Source: Azoarcus sp. DN11 (GTDB lineage: Bacteria > Pseudomonadota > Gammaproteobacteria > Burkholderiales > Rhodocyclaceae). From it: a stretch of DNA of 64,000 nucleotides. The notes beneath the pieces were generated by a model. That model was not told the origin of the DNA. It did not search any database and was given only the letters and a program-made list of their open reading frames with translations. The translations under genes were made by a program, and so were the position numbers. Of the stretch, positions 9,044 to 17,417 are shown piece after piece (within the stretch, counting starts at the first letter, position 1; each line of letters opens with the position of its first letter). The stretch lies in NCBI RefSeq assembly GCF_003628555.1, contig NZ_CP021731.1, forward strand, positions 2,108,001-2,172,000, written 5' to 3'.

Positions 9044-10150
9044 ATGGCCACCACCAAGGATTACCGCCTCGGCGAATTCACCTACCCGCGCGGCTGGTTC
9101 ATGATCGCCGACGCCGCGGAACTCAACACCCACAAGCCGCTCGCGGTGCGCTTCTTCGGCAAGGACTTCGCGCTGTACCGCGGCCGCGCGACCGGCAAGA
9201 TCGTGCTGCTCGACGCCTACTGTCCGCACATGAAGACCCACCTCGCGGCGCAGAACACCACGTCCTACGTCGTCATCGACGGTGGCGGCAGCAACGTCGA
9301 GGGCGACAGCATCCGCTGCCCCTACCACGCCTGGCGCTTTGGTGCGGACGGCAAGTGCGACGACATCCCCTACCACCAGGGCCCGATTCCGGCCACCGCC
9401 TGCGTGAAATCCTGGACCGTCGTCGAGAGCCTGGGCGCGATCTGGGTGTGGCACGACCCGGAAGGCGGCGAGCCCGAGTGGGAGCACCCGACGCTGCCGC
9501 AATGGGACGACCCGTCCTGGGTGCGCTGGACGTTCGACCACCTCGGCGTGCTGAACCAGCACCCGCAGGAAGTCATCGACAACATCTGCGACTACGGTCA
9601 CCTCAGCCCCATCCACGGCTCGACCGTCGAGCGCTACGAGAACGAGTTCCGTGGCCACACCGCCACGCAGCGCCAGTGCGGTCCGCACCGCACCCTGGTC
9701 GGTGCGGACGGCGTGAGCCCCATCCTCCACACCGACACCACCTACCACGGCCCCGGGGTGCTGATTTCGTACCTGACCGGCCTCTACGACTCGGTGCTGA
9801 TGATCACCCACACCCCGGTCGACGACGGTTCGATCAAGGTCTGGCACTCGCTGCTCGTGAAGTCGCCGGGCAACAACGCGGTGGTGACGGTGCCCGACAC
9901 GATCGCCGCGCGCCAGTTCCAGGAGGCCAGCCGCCTCTCGTTCATGCAGGATTTCGAGGTGTGGATGAACAAGGCCCCGTGCCTCAACGGTCTCTTCATC
10001 CCCAGCGACGGCCCCTTCATGAAGGCGCGCATCTGGTACAAGCAGTTCTACAATCCGCGCGCGAAGAAGCAGGAATTCCTCGACCAGTGCGAGGGGCTGT
10101 ACGTGCCGCGCGGCGCAACGCCTTACACGGAGCCGGCCGCTGCGGCCTGA
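9044..10150 (+). CDS. Rieske oxygenase, KshA-like (3-ketosteroid 9-alpha-hydroxylase type)
   Basis: A 368-residue Rieske non-heme iron oxygenase component. ATG 9044 is used because GAGGAG lies 6-7 nt upstream; the longer frame from 8897 has no site and would cover the operators. [2Fe-2S] ligands are Cys60/His62 (YCPHM) and Cys92/His95 (CPYHAW). The catalytic iron motif is D183-x2-H186-x4-H191 in ICDYGHLSPIHG. The segment between His62 and Cys92 is 29 residues, longer than the usual 15-17. The overall order and GWF..A......KPLAVRFFGKDFALYR resemble KshA, which with reductase KshB hydroxylates C9 of 3-ketosteroids. A KshB-like reductase is encoded at 14324-15379. The family is certain; the steroid substrate is inferred. 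Confidence 0.85.
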   Translation: MATTKDYRLGEFTYPRGWFMIADAAELNTHKPLAVRFFGKDFALYRGRATGKIVLLDAYCPHMKTHLAAQNTTSYVVIDGGGSNVEGDSIRCPYHAWRFGADGKCDDIPYHQGPIPATACVKSWTVVESLGAIWVWHDPEGGEPEWEHPTLPQWDDPSWVRWTFDHLGVLNQHPQEVIDNICDYGHLSPIHGSTVERYENEFRGHTATQRQCGPHRTLVGADGVSPILHTDTTYHGPGVLISYLTGLYDSVLMITHTPVDDGSIKVWHSLLVKSPGNNAVVTVPDTIAARQFQEASRLSFMQDFEVWMNKAPCLNGLFIPSDGPFMKARIWYKQFYNPRAKKQEFLDQCEGLYVPRGATPYTEPAAAA

Positions 10151-10177
10151 GCGGATTCTGATCGCAGCGGACCATCG

Positions 10178-10209
10178 CGGCCCGTCCCGAGGACGGGCCG
10201 TTTTTTTTT
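10178..10209 (+). terminator. Rho-independent terminator after Rieske gene
   Basis: A 10-bp perfect stem, CGGCCCGTCC / GGACGGGCCG, with a CGA loop, followed by nine T residues (10201-10209); 28 nt after the Rieske stop codon. Confidence 0.95.
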
Positions 10210-10242
10210 GGTGAGCGGCCGGGCGGGGCGCGAGAGGCGTGA

Positions 10243-10572
10243 TCAGACCGCCAGCGCAGCGACTTCGCCGGCGGCTTCCTCGCGGGTGTAGAACCGCCCC
10301 TCCAGCACGAAGCCGGAGACGATGCTGTCTTTCACCCGCCCGACGCGGCCGCCCGGGTCGCGTTGCAGGATGACTTCTTCGGGCAGTCCGTCCAGCAGAT
10401 GGAAGGGGGCGGGGCGGCCGTCGGCGAAACGGGAGTCGTAGACGGCGCCGGAGGCGACATCCTTGAAGGCGGGGCGGAAGCCCAGCGGGCGGTTCTCCTC
10501 GCTGCGTCCGCCGGTGCTGTGGAACTCGCGGTTTTCCCGGTGCAGTGCCAACGGGCTCAAGGCGGCGCTCAT
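10243..10572 (-). CDS. Small protein of unknown function
   Basis: A 109-residue protein without signal peptide or membrane segment. I do not recognise it by name. The start ATG 10572 overlaps the stop of the zinc-ribbon gene (ATGA), so the two are coupled; a longer in-frame start is possible but would read through that upstream gene. The body is rich in charged residues and contains VYDSRFADGRPAPFHLLDGLP, GRVGRVKDSIVSGFVLEGRFY and TREEAAGEVA. It shares a promoter region carrying a CATCGTCC-type operator (10922), so it may belong to the same regulon as the Rieske, flavin monooxygenase and SDR genes. Confidence 0.65.
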   Translation of the reverse strand: MSAALSPLALHRENREFHSTGGRSEENRPLGFRPAFKDVASGAVYDSRFADGRPAPFHLLDGLPEEVILQRDPGGRVGRVKDSIVSGFVLEGRFYTREEAAGEVAALAV

Positions 10573-10850
10573 GATTGCGGCGCCCATGTCCACCACCATT
10601 GTGCGGACGCCATGAAAGCGCTCCAGGGCATGGAGGCGCCGGGCTCGGGGGCGGCCGGGCGCTGGGGAGCAGGGGCTTCGAGCTGGAGGTTGGCGGCGGT
10701 CGTGTCGCAGTGGCGGCAGTGCAGGTGTCCCGAGGTGCTGACTGTCCAGGCGCTTTCGCCGCAGGCGCCGCACGACCAGACTTCATGGCCGGCCTCCGCG
10801 CTTCGGGATTCGTCCCTGCGGTAATCGTCGATCCGAATGACCTTGCCCAT
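10569..10850 (-). CDS. Small zinc-ribbon protein
   Basis: A 93-residue protein starting MGKVIRIDDYRR at ATG 10850, with GGAGG 6 nt upstream; ATG 10853 directly before it is an alternative. CGACG at residues about 30-34 and HCRHC about 20 residues later form a CxxC...CxxC zinc-ribbon pattern; a Trp-rich tail follows. Function unknown; it could be a small regulator or an accessory metal-binding protein. First gene of a two-gene - strand unit whose upstream region holds a regulon-type operator at 10922-10941. Confidence 0.65.
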   Translation of the reverse strand: MGKVIRIDDYRRDESRSAEAGHEVWSCGACGESAWTVSTSGHLHCRHCDTTAANLQLEAPAPQRPAAPEPGASMPWSAFMASAQWWWTWAPQS

Positions 10851-10921
10851 CATCGCCTCCGATCCGGTCGTGCCGGCATTCACCTGACGCTACCGATTCT
10901 GTCCGTGCGGCCAGGGCGGCG

Positions 10922-10941
10922 CATCGTCCCTTTCGAATAGT
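10922..10941 (-). promoter_or_regulatory. Candidate regulon operator upstream of zinc-ribbon/small-protein pair
   Basis: An exact CATCGTCC half-site facing the - strand genes, 71 nt upstream of the start at 10850. The distal half (CGAATAGT) is poor. CAGAAT on the - strand, 20 nt downstream of the half-site, could be a -10 box. Confidence 0.4.
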
Positions 10942-11054
10942 CCGGGCGGACGAGCGAGGGCGGGCCGAAGGGGCGCTTGCGGGCTTGCGGAGGGCGAAAA
11001 AGGCGCGCCGGCGTCGCCCGGGGGAGCGATGCCGGCGGAGGGGGCGGGCTGTGA

Positions 11055-12038
11055 CTAGGAGGCGTTCTTCGGCGCGGCGGGCGCTGAGGGCACCCAGTTC
11101 TGCAGGCCGCTGTCGCTCGCGAGCAGCCATTTGCCGTCGGCAAACGCGATGAGATCCGTGAGGGCTTCGCGGCCGCCCTTGCGCGCAACGCTGAAGCTCG
11201 CGCCGCCGTCGGCGCTCGCCAGCACGATGCCGCCCTGGCCGACGAGCAGCAGTTTGCCGTCCGGGCCGAGCGCGTGGCTGTAGGTGGAGATCGGCGCCGG
11301 CATGCGCGAAGGCGTCCAGGTGGCGCCGTCGTCGGTGCTGTGGAACACGTTGCCGCGCATGCCGTAGGCGACCCAGCGGCGGTCGCCGAGATCCACGGCG
11401 CCGTACAGCGAGCCGTTGTAGAACGCCGGCACCTTGGTCCATTGCTGCCCCCCGTCGGTCGAGCGCCGCATCGTGCCCGCCTCGCCGACGATCAGCCAGG
11501 TTTTCTTGTCCCTGGATGCAACGATGGCGTTGAGGTGCCAGTCTTCCTGCTCGCCGATCGTGAACTCCTCCCAGCTCTTGCCGTCGTTGGCCGAGCGGAG
11601 CGTGCGGCCGAAGGCGCCCACGGCGATCCATTCGCCCGAGGGCAGGCGCGCGGCGGACATCAGCGGCTCGCCGTTCTTCTCGGTGAAGGCCACTTCGACC
11701 CAGTTGAGGCCGCCGTCGGCAGTGCGCAGGATCCAGCCCTCGTGTCCGAGGGCGATGCCGGTCTTGTCGTCGGAGAAGACGAGGCGCGTGATCAGGGCCT
11801 GGCGGTTGGCGGAAAGGTTTGCGCGGCGCCAGCTCGCGCCTTCGTCGGTGGAGACGAGGATGGTCCCGAGTTCGCCCGCGGTGACCAGTCCGGCGGCTGT
11901 ACGCGCGATGGTGGTGAGTTGCATCCGGTCCACCGGGATGCGGGTGGCGGCAAGCGGGGGCACGCTGCGCGGCGAAAACGCGTAGACCCCGGCAAGCGCC
12001 ACGGCCAATGCTATCGCCAAGCCGACGAGGGTTCGCAT
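11055..12038 (-). CDS. YCF48-like beta-propeller protein, membrane-anchored
   Basis: A 327-residue protein with one N-terminal hydrophobic segment (about residues 5-22, VGLAIALAVALAGVYAF), so it is probably exported and anchored. The rest is a repeat protein with several Asp-box/BNR-like units (STDEGASW, TADGGLNW, SANDGKSW, STDGGQQW, STDDGATW, SADGGASF) about 45 residues apart, typical of YCF48/photosynthesis-assembly-like propellers. Such proteins are often encoded near DUF1302/DUF1329 genes in degraders of hydrophobic compounds and may help move substrate through the envelope. A GGAGACAG site precedes the ATG. A CATCGTCC operator (12118) lies 79 nt upstream. Confidence 0.82.
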   Translation of the reverse strand: MRTLVGLAIALAVALAGVYAFSPRSVPPLAATRIPVDRMQLTTIARTAAGLVTAGELGTILVSTDEGASWRRANLSANRQALITRLVFSDDKTGIALGHEGWILRTADGGLNWVEVAFTEKNGEPLMSAARLPSGEWIAVGAFGRTLRSANDGKSWEEFTIGEQEDWHLNAIVASRDKKTWLIVGEAGTMRRSTDGGQQWTKVPAFYNGSLYGAVDLGDRRWVAYGMRGNVFHSTDDGATWTPSRMPAPISTYSHALGPDGKLLLVGQGGIVLASADGGASFSVARKGGREALTDLIAFADGKWLLASDSGLQNWVPSAPAAPKNAS

Positions 12039-12117
12039 GGACTGTCTCCTTGATGAACGGTCTGCCGCCTGAGGCCTCGGCAGTGTGCGCCAATTATTGA
12101 CGGCGCGTGGGGTAGGG

Positions 12118-12137
12118 CATCGTCCAAACGGGTTAAT
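12118..12137 (-). promoter_or_regulatory. Candidate regulon operator upstream of YCF48-like gene
   Basis: CATCGTCC-AAAC-GGGTTAAT, exact proximal half facing the - strand gene. TCAATAAT (read on - strand), about 17 nt downstream, is a possible -10 box, so the operator would overlap the -35 region. Confidence 0.45.
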
Positions 12138-12187
12138 GCGCTCCGCGACGCGCTCTTGCCCGCAACATATTCCCCGCCGTTCGCGGC

Positions 12188-12207
12188 GTTAGTCCGTTCA
12201 GACGATG
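12188..12207 (+). promoter_or_regulatory. Candidate regulon operator upstream of flavin monooxygenase operon
   Basis: GTTAGTCC-GTTC-AGACGATG: 5/8 and 7/8 matches to the two halves, the better one facing the + strand gene, 95 nt from its ATG. This divergent region therefore has one site per gene. Confidence 0.45.
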
Positions 12208-12302
12208 AGTCGCTGCCGACCGTATGAAAACCTTGCGACAACGGGGCAATTGCCCCACTGCGATGTTTGCCGACGGCGGGCACGCTTTCGAGGAGACAAG
12301 GT

Positions 12303-13526
12303 ATGGGCGTTCTGAGCGAAGACCAGGTGGCGGGCGTGCTCGCCGAAGACTACATGACGTCCGAGGCCGTCGAGCTGCTGCAGCGGGCACGCGAGCTGGC
12401 GCCGCGCCTGGCCGCCCGCGCGAGCGATGCCGAGCGGGAAGGGAGGGTGCCGCCTGAGTCGGTACGCGAGATCGCCGCGGCGGGCCTCTTCCGCGTGTTG
12501 CAGCCGCGGCGCTGGGGCGGCTACGAGCTCGATCCGCGCGTGTTCTACCGCATCCAGATGGCGCTCGCCGAAGGCTGCATGTCGACGGCGTGGATCTACG
12601 GCGTCATCGGCGTGCATGACTGGCAGCTGGCGCTGTTTCCCGAGCAGGCGCAGCAGGACGTGTGGGCGAAGGATTCCGGCACGCTCATCGCGTCGACCTA
12701 CATGCCGGTGGGCAAGGCGGAGAAGGTCGAGGGCGGTTATCGCTTCTCCGGTCGCTGGAGCTTCTCGAGCGGCGTCGACCACTGCGAATGGATCTTCCTC
12801 GGCGGGCTGCTGCCGAAACGCGACGGCTCCGAGGGGTTCGAGCACACGACCTTCCTGCTGCCCAAGTCGGATTACCGCATCGAGCGCAACTGGGACGTGC
12901 TGGGGCTGCGCGCTACCGGCAGCCACGACATCGTCGTCGACAACGCCTTCGTGCCCGAGCATCGCACCCAGCGCACCAACGACCACGCCGACGCCGGCTG
13001 CCCGGGGCGCGAGCTGAATTCCGGCTGGCTGTACCGTATCCCCTTCACGCAGGTGTTCCAGCGCGCGGTGTCGTCCTCGTGCATCGGCGCGCTCGACGGC
13101 GCGATCGCGAGCTTCCGGGAGCGGGCGGCGGCGCACATCGGCAAGCACGGCGCGAAGACGGCCGACGACCCGAACGCGCAGACGGCGGTGTCGGAAGCGA
13201 TGATGACGACGGACCAGCTCAAGCTCGTGCTGTTCCGCAACTATGCGCGCATCGTGCAGTGCGCGCGCACGGGCGAGCGGATGCCGGTCGAGGAGCGCCT
13301 GATGCAGCGCGCCCAGGCCTCGCAGGTGCCCAAGGTGTGCGCGCGCATGGCCGACGAGCTGCTGCGCGCCTGCGCCGCGTCTGGCACCTTCCGCACGAAT
13401 CCGGTGGAGCGCGTGTTCCGCGACATCCATCAGGCGCGTGCGCACATCGCGAACAACACCGACGCCTATGCCCGCGCGCACGGCGCCGTGATGCTCGGCC
13501 TGCCGAACGCCGATCCCTTCGTGTGA
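12303..13526 (+). CDS. HsaA-like flavin-dependent monooxygenase (acyl-CoA dehydrogenase fold)
   Basis: A 407-residue group D flavin monooxygenase. ATG 12303 has GAGGAG upstream. It has the acyl-CoA dehydrogenase fold but lacks the CoA-enzyme signatures; instead RWSFSSGVDHCEWIFLGG, RNWDVLGLRATGSHDIVVDNAFVPEH and NPVERVFRDIHQARAH match HsaA/HpaB-type oxygenases that use reduced flavin supplied by a separate reductase. HsaA hydroxylates the aromatised A ring of 9,10-seco-steroids. No HsaB-type flavin reductase is seen in the window; the linked reductase at 14324 is a KshB-type iron-sulfur flavoprotein. The operon is flavin monooxygenase-SDR-reductase. Family call is firm; substrate inferred. Confidence 0.8.
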   Translation: MGVLSEDQVAGVLAEDYMTSEAVELLQRARELAPRLAARASDAEREGRVPPESVREIAAAGLFRVLQPRRWGGYELDPRVFYRIQMALAEGCMSTAWIYGVIGVHDWQLALFPEQAQQDVWAKDSGTLIASTYMPVGKAEKVEGGYRFSGRWSFSSGVDHCEWIFLGGLLPKRDGSEGFEHTTFLLPKSDYRIERNWDVLGLRATGSHDIVVDNAFVPEHRTQRTNDHADAGCPGRELNSGWLYRIPFTQVFQRAVSSSCIGALDGAIASFRERAAAHIGKHGAKTADDPNAQTAVSEAMMTTDQLKLVLFRNYARIVQCARTGERMPVEERLMQRAQASQVPKVCARMADELLRACAASGTFRTNPVERVFRDIHQARAHIANNTDAYARAHGAVMLGLPNADPFV

Positions 13527-13568
13527 GCGGGCGCGGGCGACAGGATGGACAACACAGGGGAGAGGACG

Positions 13569-14327
13569 ATGGGACGGCTCGATGGAAAGGTTGTGCTGGT
13601 GACGGGCGGCGCCAGTGGAGTAGGGCGCGAGGATGTGCTCCTGATGGCGCGCGAGGGCGCACGGGTGGTCCTCACCGACCGCAACGTGGAGGCGGGCGAG
13701 GCGCTGGCGCAGGAAGTCGGCGATCAGGCGATGTTCCTGCGTCACGACGTCGCGAGCGAGGCGGACTGGCAGGCGGTGATGGCGGCCATCGAACCCCGAT
13801 TCGGGTCGTTCGATGCCGTGGTCAACAATGCCGGCATCCTCGAATCGGCCTCCCTCGAGGAGGCCACGCTCGAACACTGGCAACGCATCCAGCGCATCAA
13901 CGCGGACTCGTGCTTCCTCGGCTGCAAGTACGGCGTGCTGGCGCTGAAGGCGCGCGGCGGCGCCATCGTCAACATGGCGTCCGTGTCGTCGTGGCTACCG
14001 GTGGATGGCTATGCGGCCTACAGCGCGTCGAAGGCTGCAGTCGGCGCGGTGACGCGCGCCGCGGCGCTCCACTGCCGCAAGCGTGGCTATGCGATCCGGG
14101 TGAACTCGGTTCATCCGGACGGCATCTACACGCCGATGATGCAGGCGAGCGCTCCCGGCGTCGATCCCAAATACATGCTGTTCGATCCCGACAAGAACCG
14201 GGGCGGGCGCGCGTGCATGCCCGACGAGATCGCCAAGGTCGTGCTGTTCCTGGTGTCGGACGAATCGCGCTTCGTGAGCGGGGCCGAGATCCGCGTCGAC
14301 AACGCGATCCTGGGCATGGGGCTATGA
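13569..14327 (+). CDS. SDR family oxidoreductase
   Basis: A 252-residue classical short-chain dehydrogenase starting [17 protein letters not shown] 13569 has GGGGAGAGG immediately upstream, and ATG 13545 is an alternative. Cofactor motif [12 protein letters not shown]; Ser in MASVSSW; YSASK catalytic Tyr/Lys; an insert [15 protein letters not shown] near the substrate lid. It resembles 3-alpha- or 3-beta/17-beta-hydroxysteroid dehydrogenases as a class. The stop overlaps the start of the next gene (ATGA). Likely role: oxidising or reducing a hydroxyl/keto group of the ring substrate in the same pathway as its operon partners. Confidence 0.85.
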   Translation: MGRLDGKVVLVTGGASGVGREDVLLMAREGARVVLTDRNVEAGEALAQEVGDQAMFLRHDVASEADWQAVMAAIEPRFGSFDAVVNNAGILESASLEEATLEHWQRIQRINADSCFLGCKYGVLALKARGGAIVNMASVSSWLPVDGYAAYSASKAAVGAVTRAAALHCRKRGYAIRVNSVHPDGIYTPMMQASAPGVDPKYMLFDPDKNRGGRACMPDEIAKVVLFLVSDESRFVSGAEIRVDNAILGMGL

Positions 14328-15379
14328 GCACGGCGCCCACGCGCTGGCACGCGCTCAAGATCGCCTCGGTTGTCGCCGAGACGCACGACTCGAAGTCGTT
14401 CGAATTCGAGGTGCCGTCGGATCTTGCCGAGACTTTCAAGTACCGTCCCGGCCAGTTCCTGACGCTGCGCGTGCCCGTGCTGGGGCGCCATCTGCCGCGC
14501 TGCTATTCGATGTCGAGCGCGCCGACGCTGGACGCCCGTCCGCGCGTCACGGTCAAGCGCGTCGCGCATGGCCGCGCGTCGAACTGGCTGTGCGACCAGC
14601 TGAAGGCGGGCGACACGCTCGACGTCATGGCGCCGGCCGGCATCTTCACGCCGCGCGCGCTGCAGGCGGATTTCGTCCTCTTCGCGGCCGGCAGCGGCAT
14701 CACGCCGGTGTATTCCATTCTTCGCGCCGCGCTCGCGCACGGGCAGGGGCGGGTCGGCCTGATCTATGCGAACCGCGACGAGCGCTCCGTCGTCTTCCGC
14801 GACGGCCTCAAGGAACTCGCGGTGGCCCACCCCGCGCGCCTGCAGGTGACCCACTGGCTGGACTCGGTGCAGGGCGTGCCTGCCGTCGCGCAGCTCGCGG
14901 AGCTCGCCCGGCCGTGGCGCGACGCCCAGGCCTTCATCTGCGGCCCCTCGGCCTTCATGGACGCGAGCGTGGCCGCGCTGGAAGCCGTCGGCATGGCGAG
15001 CGACGCCGTGCATGTCGAACGCTTCGTGTCGCTGCCCGACGAGGAGGATGCGGACGCGGTGAGCGCCGCCGCGGCCGCGACCGCACCCGCGGCCGTCGTC
15101 GAGCAGGCCGAGCTCGAAGTCTCGCTCGACGGCGAGCGTCGCACGATCGCCTGCGGCGGCAGCGAGACGCTGCTCGACGCGATGCTGCGCGCCGGCCTCA
15201 ACGCGCCGCATTCGTGTCAGGCCGGCATGTGCGCCTCGTGCATGTGCCAGGTCGAGGAAGGCAGCGTGCATCTGCGCCACAACGAGGTGCTCGACCAGAA
15301 GGACCTCGACCGCGCCTGGACCCTTTCCTGCCAGGCCGTCCCGACCTCGCACCGCCTGCGCGTGCGCTTTCCCGGCTGA
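14324..15379 (+). CDS. KshB-like ferredoxin-type reductase (FAD, NAD, [2Fe-2S])
   Basis: A 351-residue reductase with three modules: FAD domain with RCYSMSSAP (about residue 60), NAD(P) domain with [18 protein letters not shown] and ICGPSAFM, then an Ala-rich linker (about 235-255) and a C-terminal plant-type [2Fe-2S] domain with CQAGMCASC (Cx4Cx2C) and a fourth Cys in LSCQA. This is the architecture of KshB, HmpX and PaaE, reductases that feed Rieske or di-iron oxygenases. The Rieske oxygenase at 9044 is the obvious partner, although it is in a separate unit. Starts on ATGA overlap with the SDR. Confidence 0.85.
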   Translation: MSTAPTRWHALKIASVVAETHDSKSFEFEVPSDLAETFKYRPGQFLTLRVPVLGRHLPRCYSMSSAPTLDARPRVTVKRVAHGRASNWLCDQLKAGDTLDVMAPAGIFTPRALQADFVLFAAGSGITPVYSILRAALAHGQGRVGLIYANRDERSVVFRDGLKELAVAHPARLQVTHWLDSVQGVPAVAQLAELARPWRDAQAFICGPSAFMDASVAALEAVGMASDAVHVERFVSLPDEEDADAVSAAAAATAPAAVVEQAELEVSLDGERRTIACGGSETLLDAMLRAGLNAPHSCQAGMCASCMCQVEEGSVHLRHNEVLDQKDLDRAWTLSCQAVPTSHRLRVRFPG

Positions 15380-15416
15380 TCGGGCCGCCGGGGCGCGGGC
15401 TCCGGCCTCTGTTCCG

Positions 15417-15436
15417 ATTAGTCCTGTTGGAGGATG
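15417..15436 (+). promoter_or_regulatory. Candidate regulon operator upstream of etfBA
   Basis: ATTAGTCC-TGTT-GGAGGATG: 5/8 and 7/8 matches, better half proximal, 98 nt upstream of the ETF-beta start and 37 nt after the preceding stop. Confidence 0.35.
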
Positions 15437-15534
15437 TCTCCCTTCCCCGCGGCCGCGATGATTGGTTCAGGAGCCGGCCAGACGCCGATTCGGCGGCCGG
15501 CGCATCCAAATCACGTTCCGAGTGGGAGAAGCAA

Positions 15535-16296
15535 GTGAAGATTCTGGTCCCCGTGAAGCGGGTGGTCGATTACAACGTCAAGGTGCGGGTGAAGTCCGAC
15601 CGCAGCGGGGTCGAGCTCGCCGGCGTCAAGATGGCCATCAACCCCTTCGATGAAATCTCGGTGGAAGAGGCCGTGCGCCTGAAGGAGGCCGGCATCGCGA
15701 CCGAAGTCGTCGCCGTGAGCTGCGGCAGCGCCGCGAGCCAGGAGACGCTGCGCACCGCGCTGGCGATGGGCGCCGACCGCGCGATCCTGGTCGAGTGTGG
15801 CGAACTGAGCGACGCCGAACTGCAGCCGCTCGCGGTGGGCAAGCTGCTGAAGGCCGTCGCGGAGCGCGAGCAGCCGCAGCTGGTGATCTGCGGCAAGCAG
15901 GCGATCGACGACGACGCCAACCAGACCGGTCAGATCCTCGCCGCGCTGATGGGCTGGGCGCAGGCGACCTTCGCGTCGAAGCTCTGCGTCGAGGGCGCGG
16001 CCCTGCGCGTCACGCGCGAGGTCGACGGCGGGCTGGAGACGCTCGAACTGAAGCTGCCGGCGGTCGTTACGTCGGATCTGCGCCTCAACGAGCCGCGCTA
16101 CGCGACGCTGCCCAACATCATGAAGGCGAAGAAGAAGCCGCTGGACGTGATCGCCGCCGCCGGGCTCGGCGTCGATATCGCGCCGCGCCTGCGCCATTCC
16201 CAATATTCCGAACCGCCGGTCCGCAAAGCGGGCATCAAGGTCGCCGACGTGGCCGACCTGATCGCCCGGCTCCGGAACGACGCCAAGGTCATCTGA
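15535..16296 (+). CDS. etfB: Electron transfer flavoprotein beta subunit
   Basis: A 253-residue ETF-beta starting with GTG 15535 (GGGAGAAGCAA just upstream; homology to [19 protein letters not shown] begins at the start). AMP-site and signature segments include [34 protein letters not shown] and the recognition loop [19 protein letters not shown], which contacts acyl-CoA dehydrogenases. It accepts electrons from the many acyl-CoA dehydrogenases here and passes them with EtfA to ETF-QO. The leader of about 155 nt is long and carries a candidate operator. Confidence 0.95.
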   Translation: MKILVPVKRVVDYNVKVRVKSDRSGVELAGVKMAINPFDEISVEEAVRLKEAGIATEVVAVSCGSAASQETLRTALAMGADRAILVECGELSDAELQPLAVGKLLKAVAEREQPQLVICGKQAIDDDANQTGQILAALMGWAQATFASKLCVEGAALRVTREVDGGLETLELKLPAVVTSDLRLNEPRYATLPNIMKAKKKPLDVIAAAGLGVDIAPRLRHSQYSEPPVRKAGIKVADVADLIARLRNDAKVI

Positions 16297-16310
16297 GGAG
16301 TCCCGAGAAC

Positions 16311-17255
16311 ATGAAGGTTCTGGTCATTGCGGAACACGACGACGGCAAGCTCGCCGGCGCGACGCTCAACGCGGTCACTGCCGCGCAGTCATTCGGCGCG
16401 CCCGTGCATGTGCTGGTGGCCGGCCACGATACGGCCGCCGCCGCAGGCGAAGCCGCCGCGCTGGCGGGCGTTGCGGAGGTCATCGCGGTGAATGCCGCGC
16501 ATTATCGGGACCAGACGGTCGAAAACCTCGCCGTGCTGGTCGCCGAACTCGTCCGCGGCGAAGGTTTCACCGCCGTGGTTGCGGGCGGAACGAGCTTCGG
16601 CAAGAATCTCGCTCCGCGGACCGCCGCCTTGCTCGACGTGGCGCCGGTTTCCGACGTGGTGTCGATCGCCGGCGCTGGACGCTATGTGCGCCCGGTCTAT
16701 GCTGGAAACGTCATGGTGACGGTCGAATCGGACGAGCCGGTACAGGTGATCACGGTGCGCACCACCGCGTTCGCCGCAGCGTCCGGCGAGGGTGTGGCGG
16801 GCGTGCGCGAACGGGCGGCGGCGGCGGACCTCGGCGTTGCGCGCCTGCTCGGACGCGAACTGAGCAAGTCGGAACGCCCTGAGCTCGCGGCGGCGCGCAT
16901 CGTCGTGTCGGGCGGACGCGGCCTCGGCAGCGGGGAGAAGTACCGCGAAGTGCTCGAACCGCTGGCCGACCGGCTCGGCGCGGCGCTCGGTGCGTCGCGC
17001 GCGGCGGTGGATGCGGGCTATGTGCCGAACGACTACCAGGTCGGCCAGACGGGCAAGATCGTCGCCCCCGACCTGTACGTCGCGGTGGGCATCTCGGGCG
17101 CGATCCAGCACCTGGCCGGCATGAAGGACTCGAAGGTCATCGTCGCGATCAACAAGGATCCGGACGCGCCGATCTTCCAGGTGGCCGACTTCGGGCTGGT
17201 GGGCGACCTGTTCGACGCGGTCCCGCAGCTGGCGGCCGGGCTCGCGGCGAGCTGA
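16311..17255 (+). CDS. etfA: Electron transfer flavoprotein alpha subunit
   Basis: A 314-residue ETF-alpha, 14 nt after etfB, with GAGGAG upstream. N-terminal domain [23 protein letters not shown]-terminal FAD-binding domain with [46 protein letters not shown] and [23 protein letters not shown]. Standard length. It binds the FAD that shuttles electrons to the membrane ETF:quinone oxidoreductase at 19536. Confidence 0.95.
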   Translation: MKVLVIAEHDDGKLAGATLNAVTAAQSFGAPVHVLVAGHDTAAAAGEAAALAGVAEVIAVNAAHYRDQTVENLAVLVAELVRGEGFTAVVAGGTSFGKNLAPRTAALLDVAPVSDVVSIAGAGRYVRPVYAGNVMVTVESDEPVQVITVRTTAFAAASGEGVAGVRERAAAADLGVARLLGRELSKSERPELAAARIVVSGGRGLGSGEKYREVLEPLADRLGAALGASRAAVDAGYVPNDYQVGQTGKIVAPDLYVAVGISGAIQHLAGMKDSKVIVAINKDPDAPIFQVADFGLVGDLFDAVPQLAAGLAAS

Positions 17256-17417
17256 CGACAAGTAAGATGATCGCGGTCCGGGCAACATTCCCGGGCCGTG
17301 CGGGTCGGGGCAGAAAACGGCTTCGGCAGTTGCGGCAACGATGTGAATGGCCGAGACGTGGAGGGAACCCCAAAGGAGGGAACCCCCAATAGACGAATTC
17401 CCGGTGAAGGAGAGATC

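Noticed and set aside
13564..13571. GGACGATG overlapping the SDR start codon
   Set aside because: It coincides with the ribosome site and ATG inside an operon and has no distal half; likely chance.
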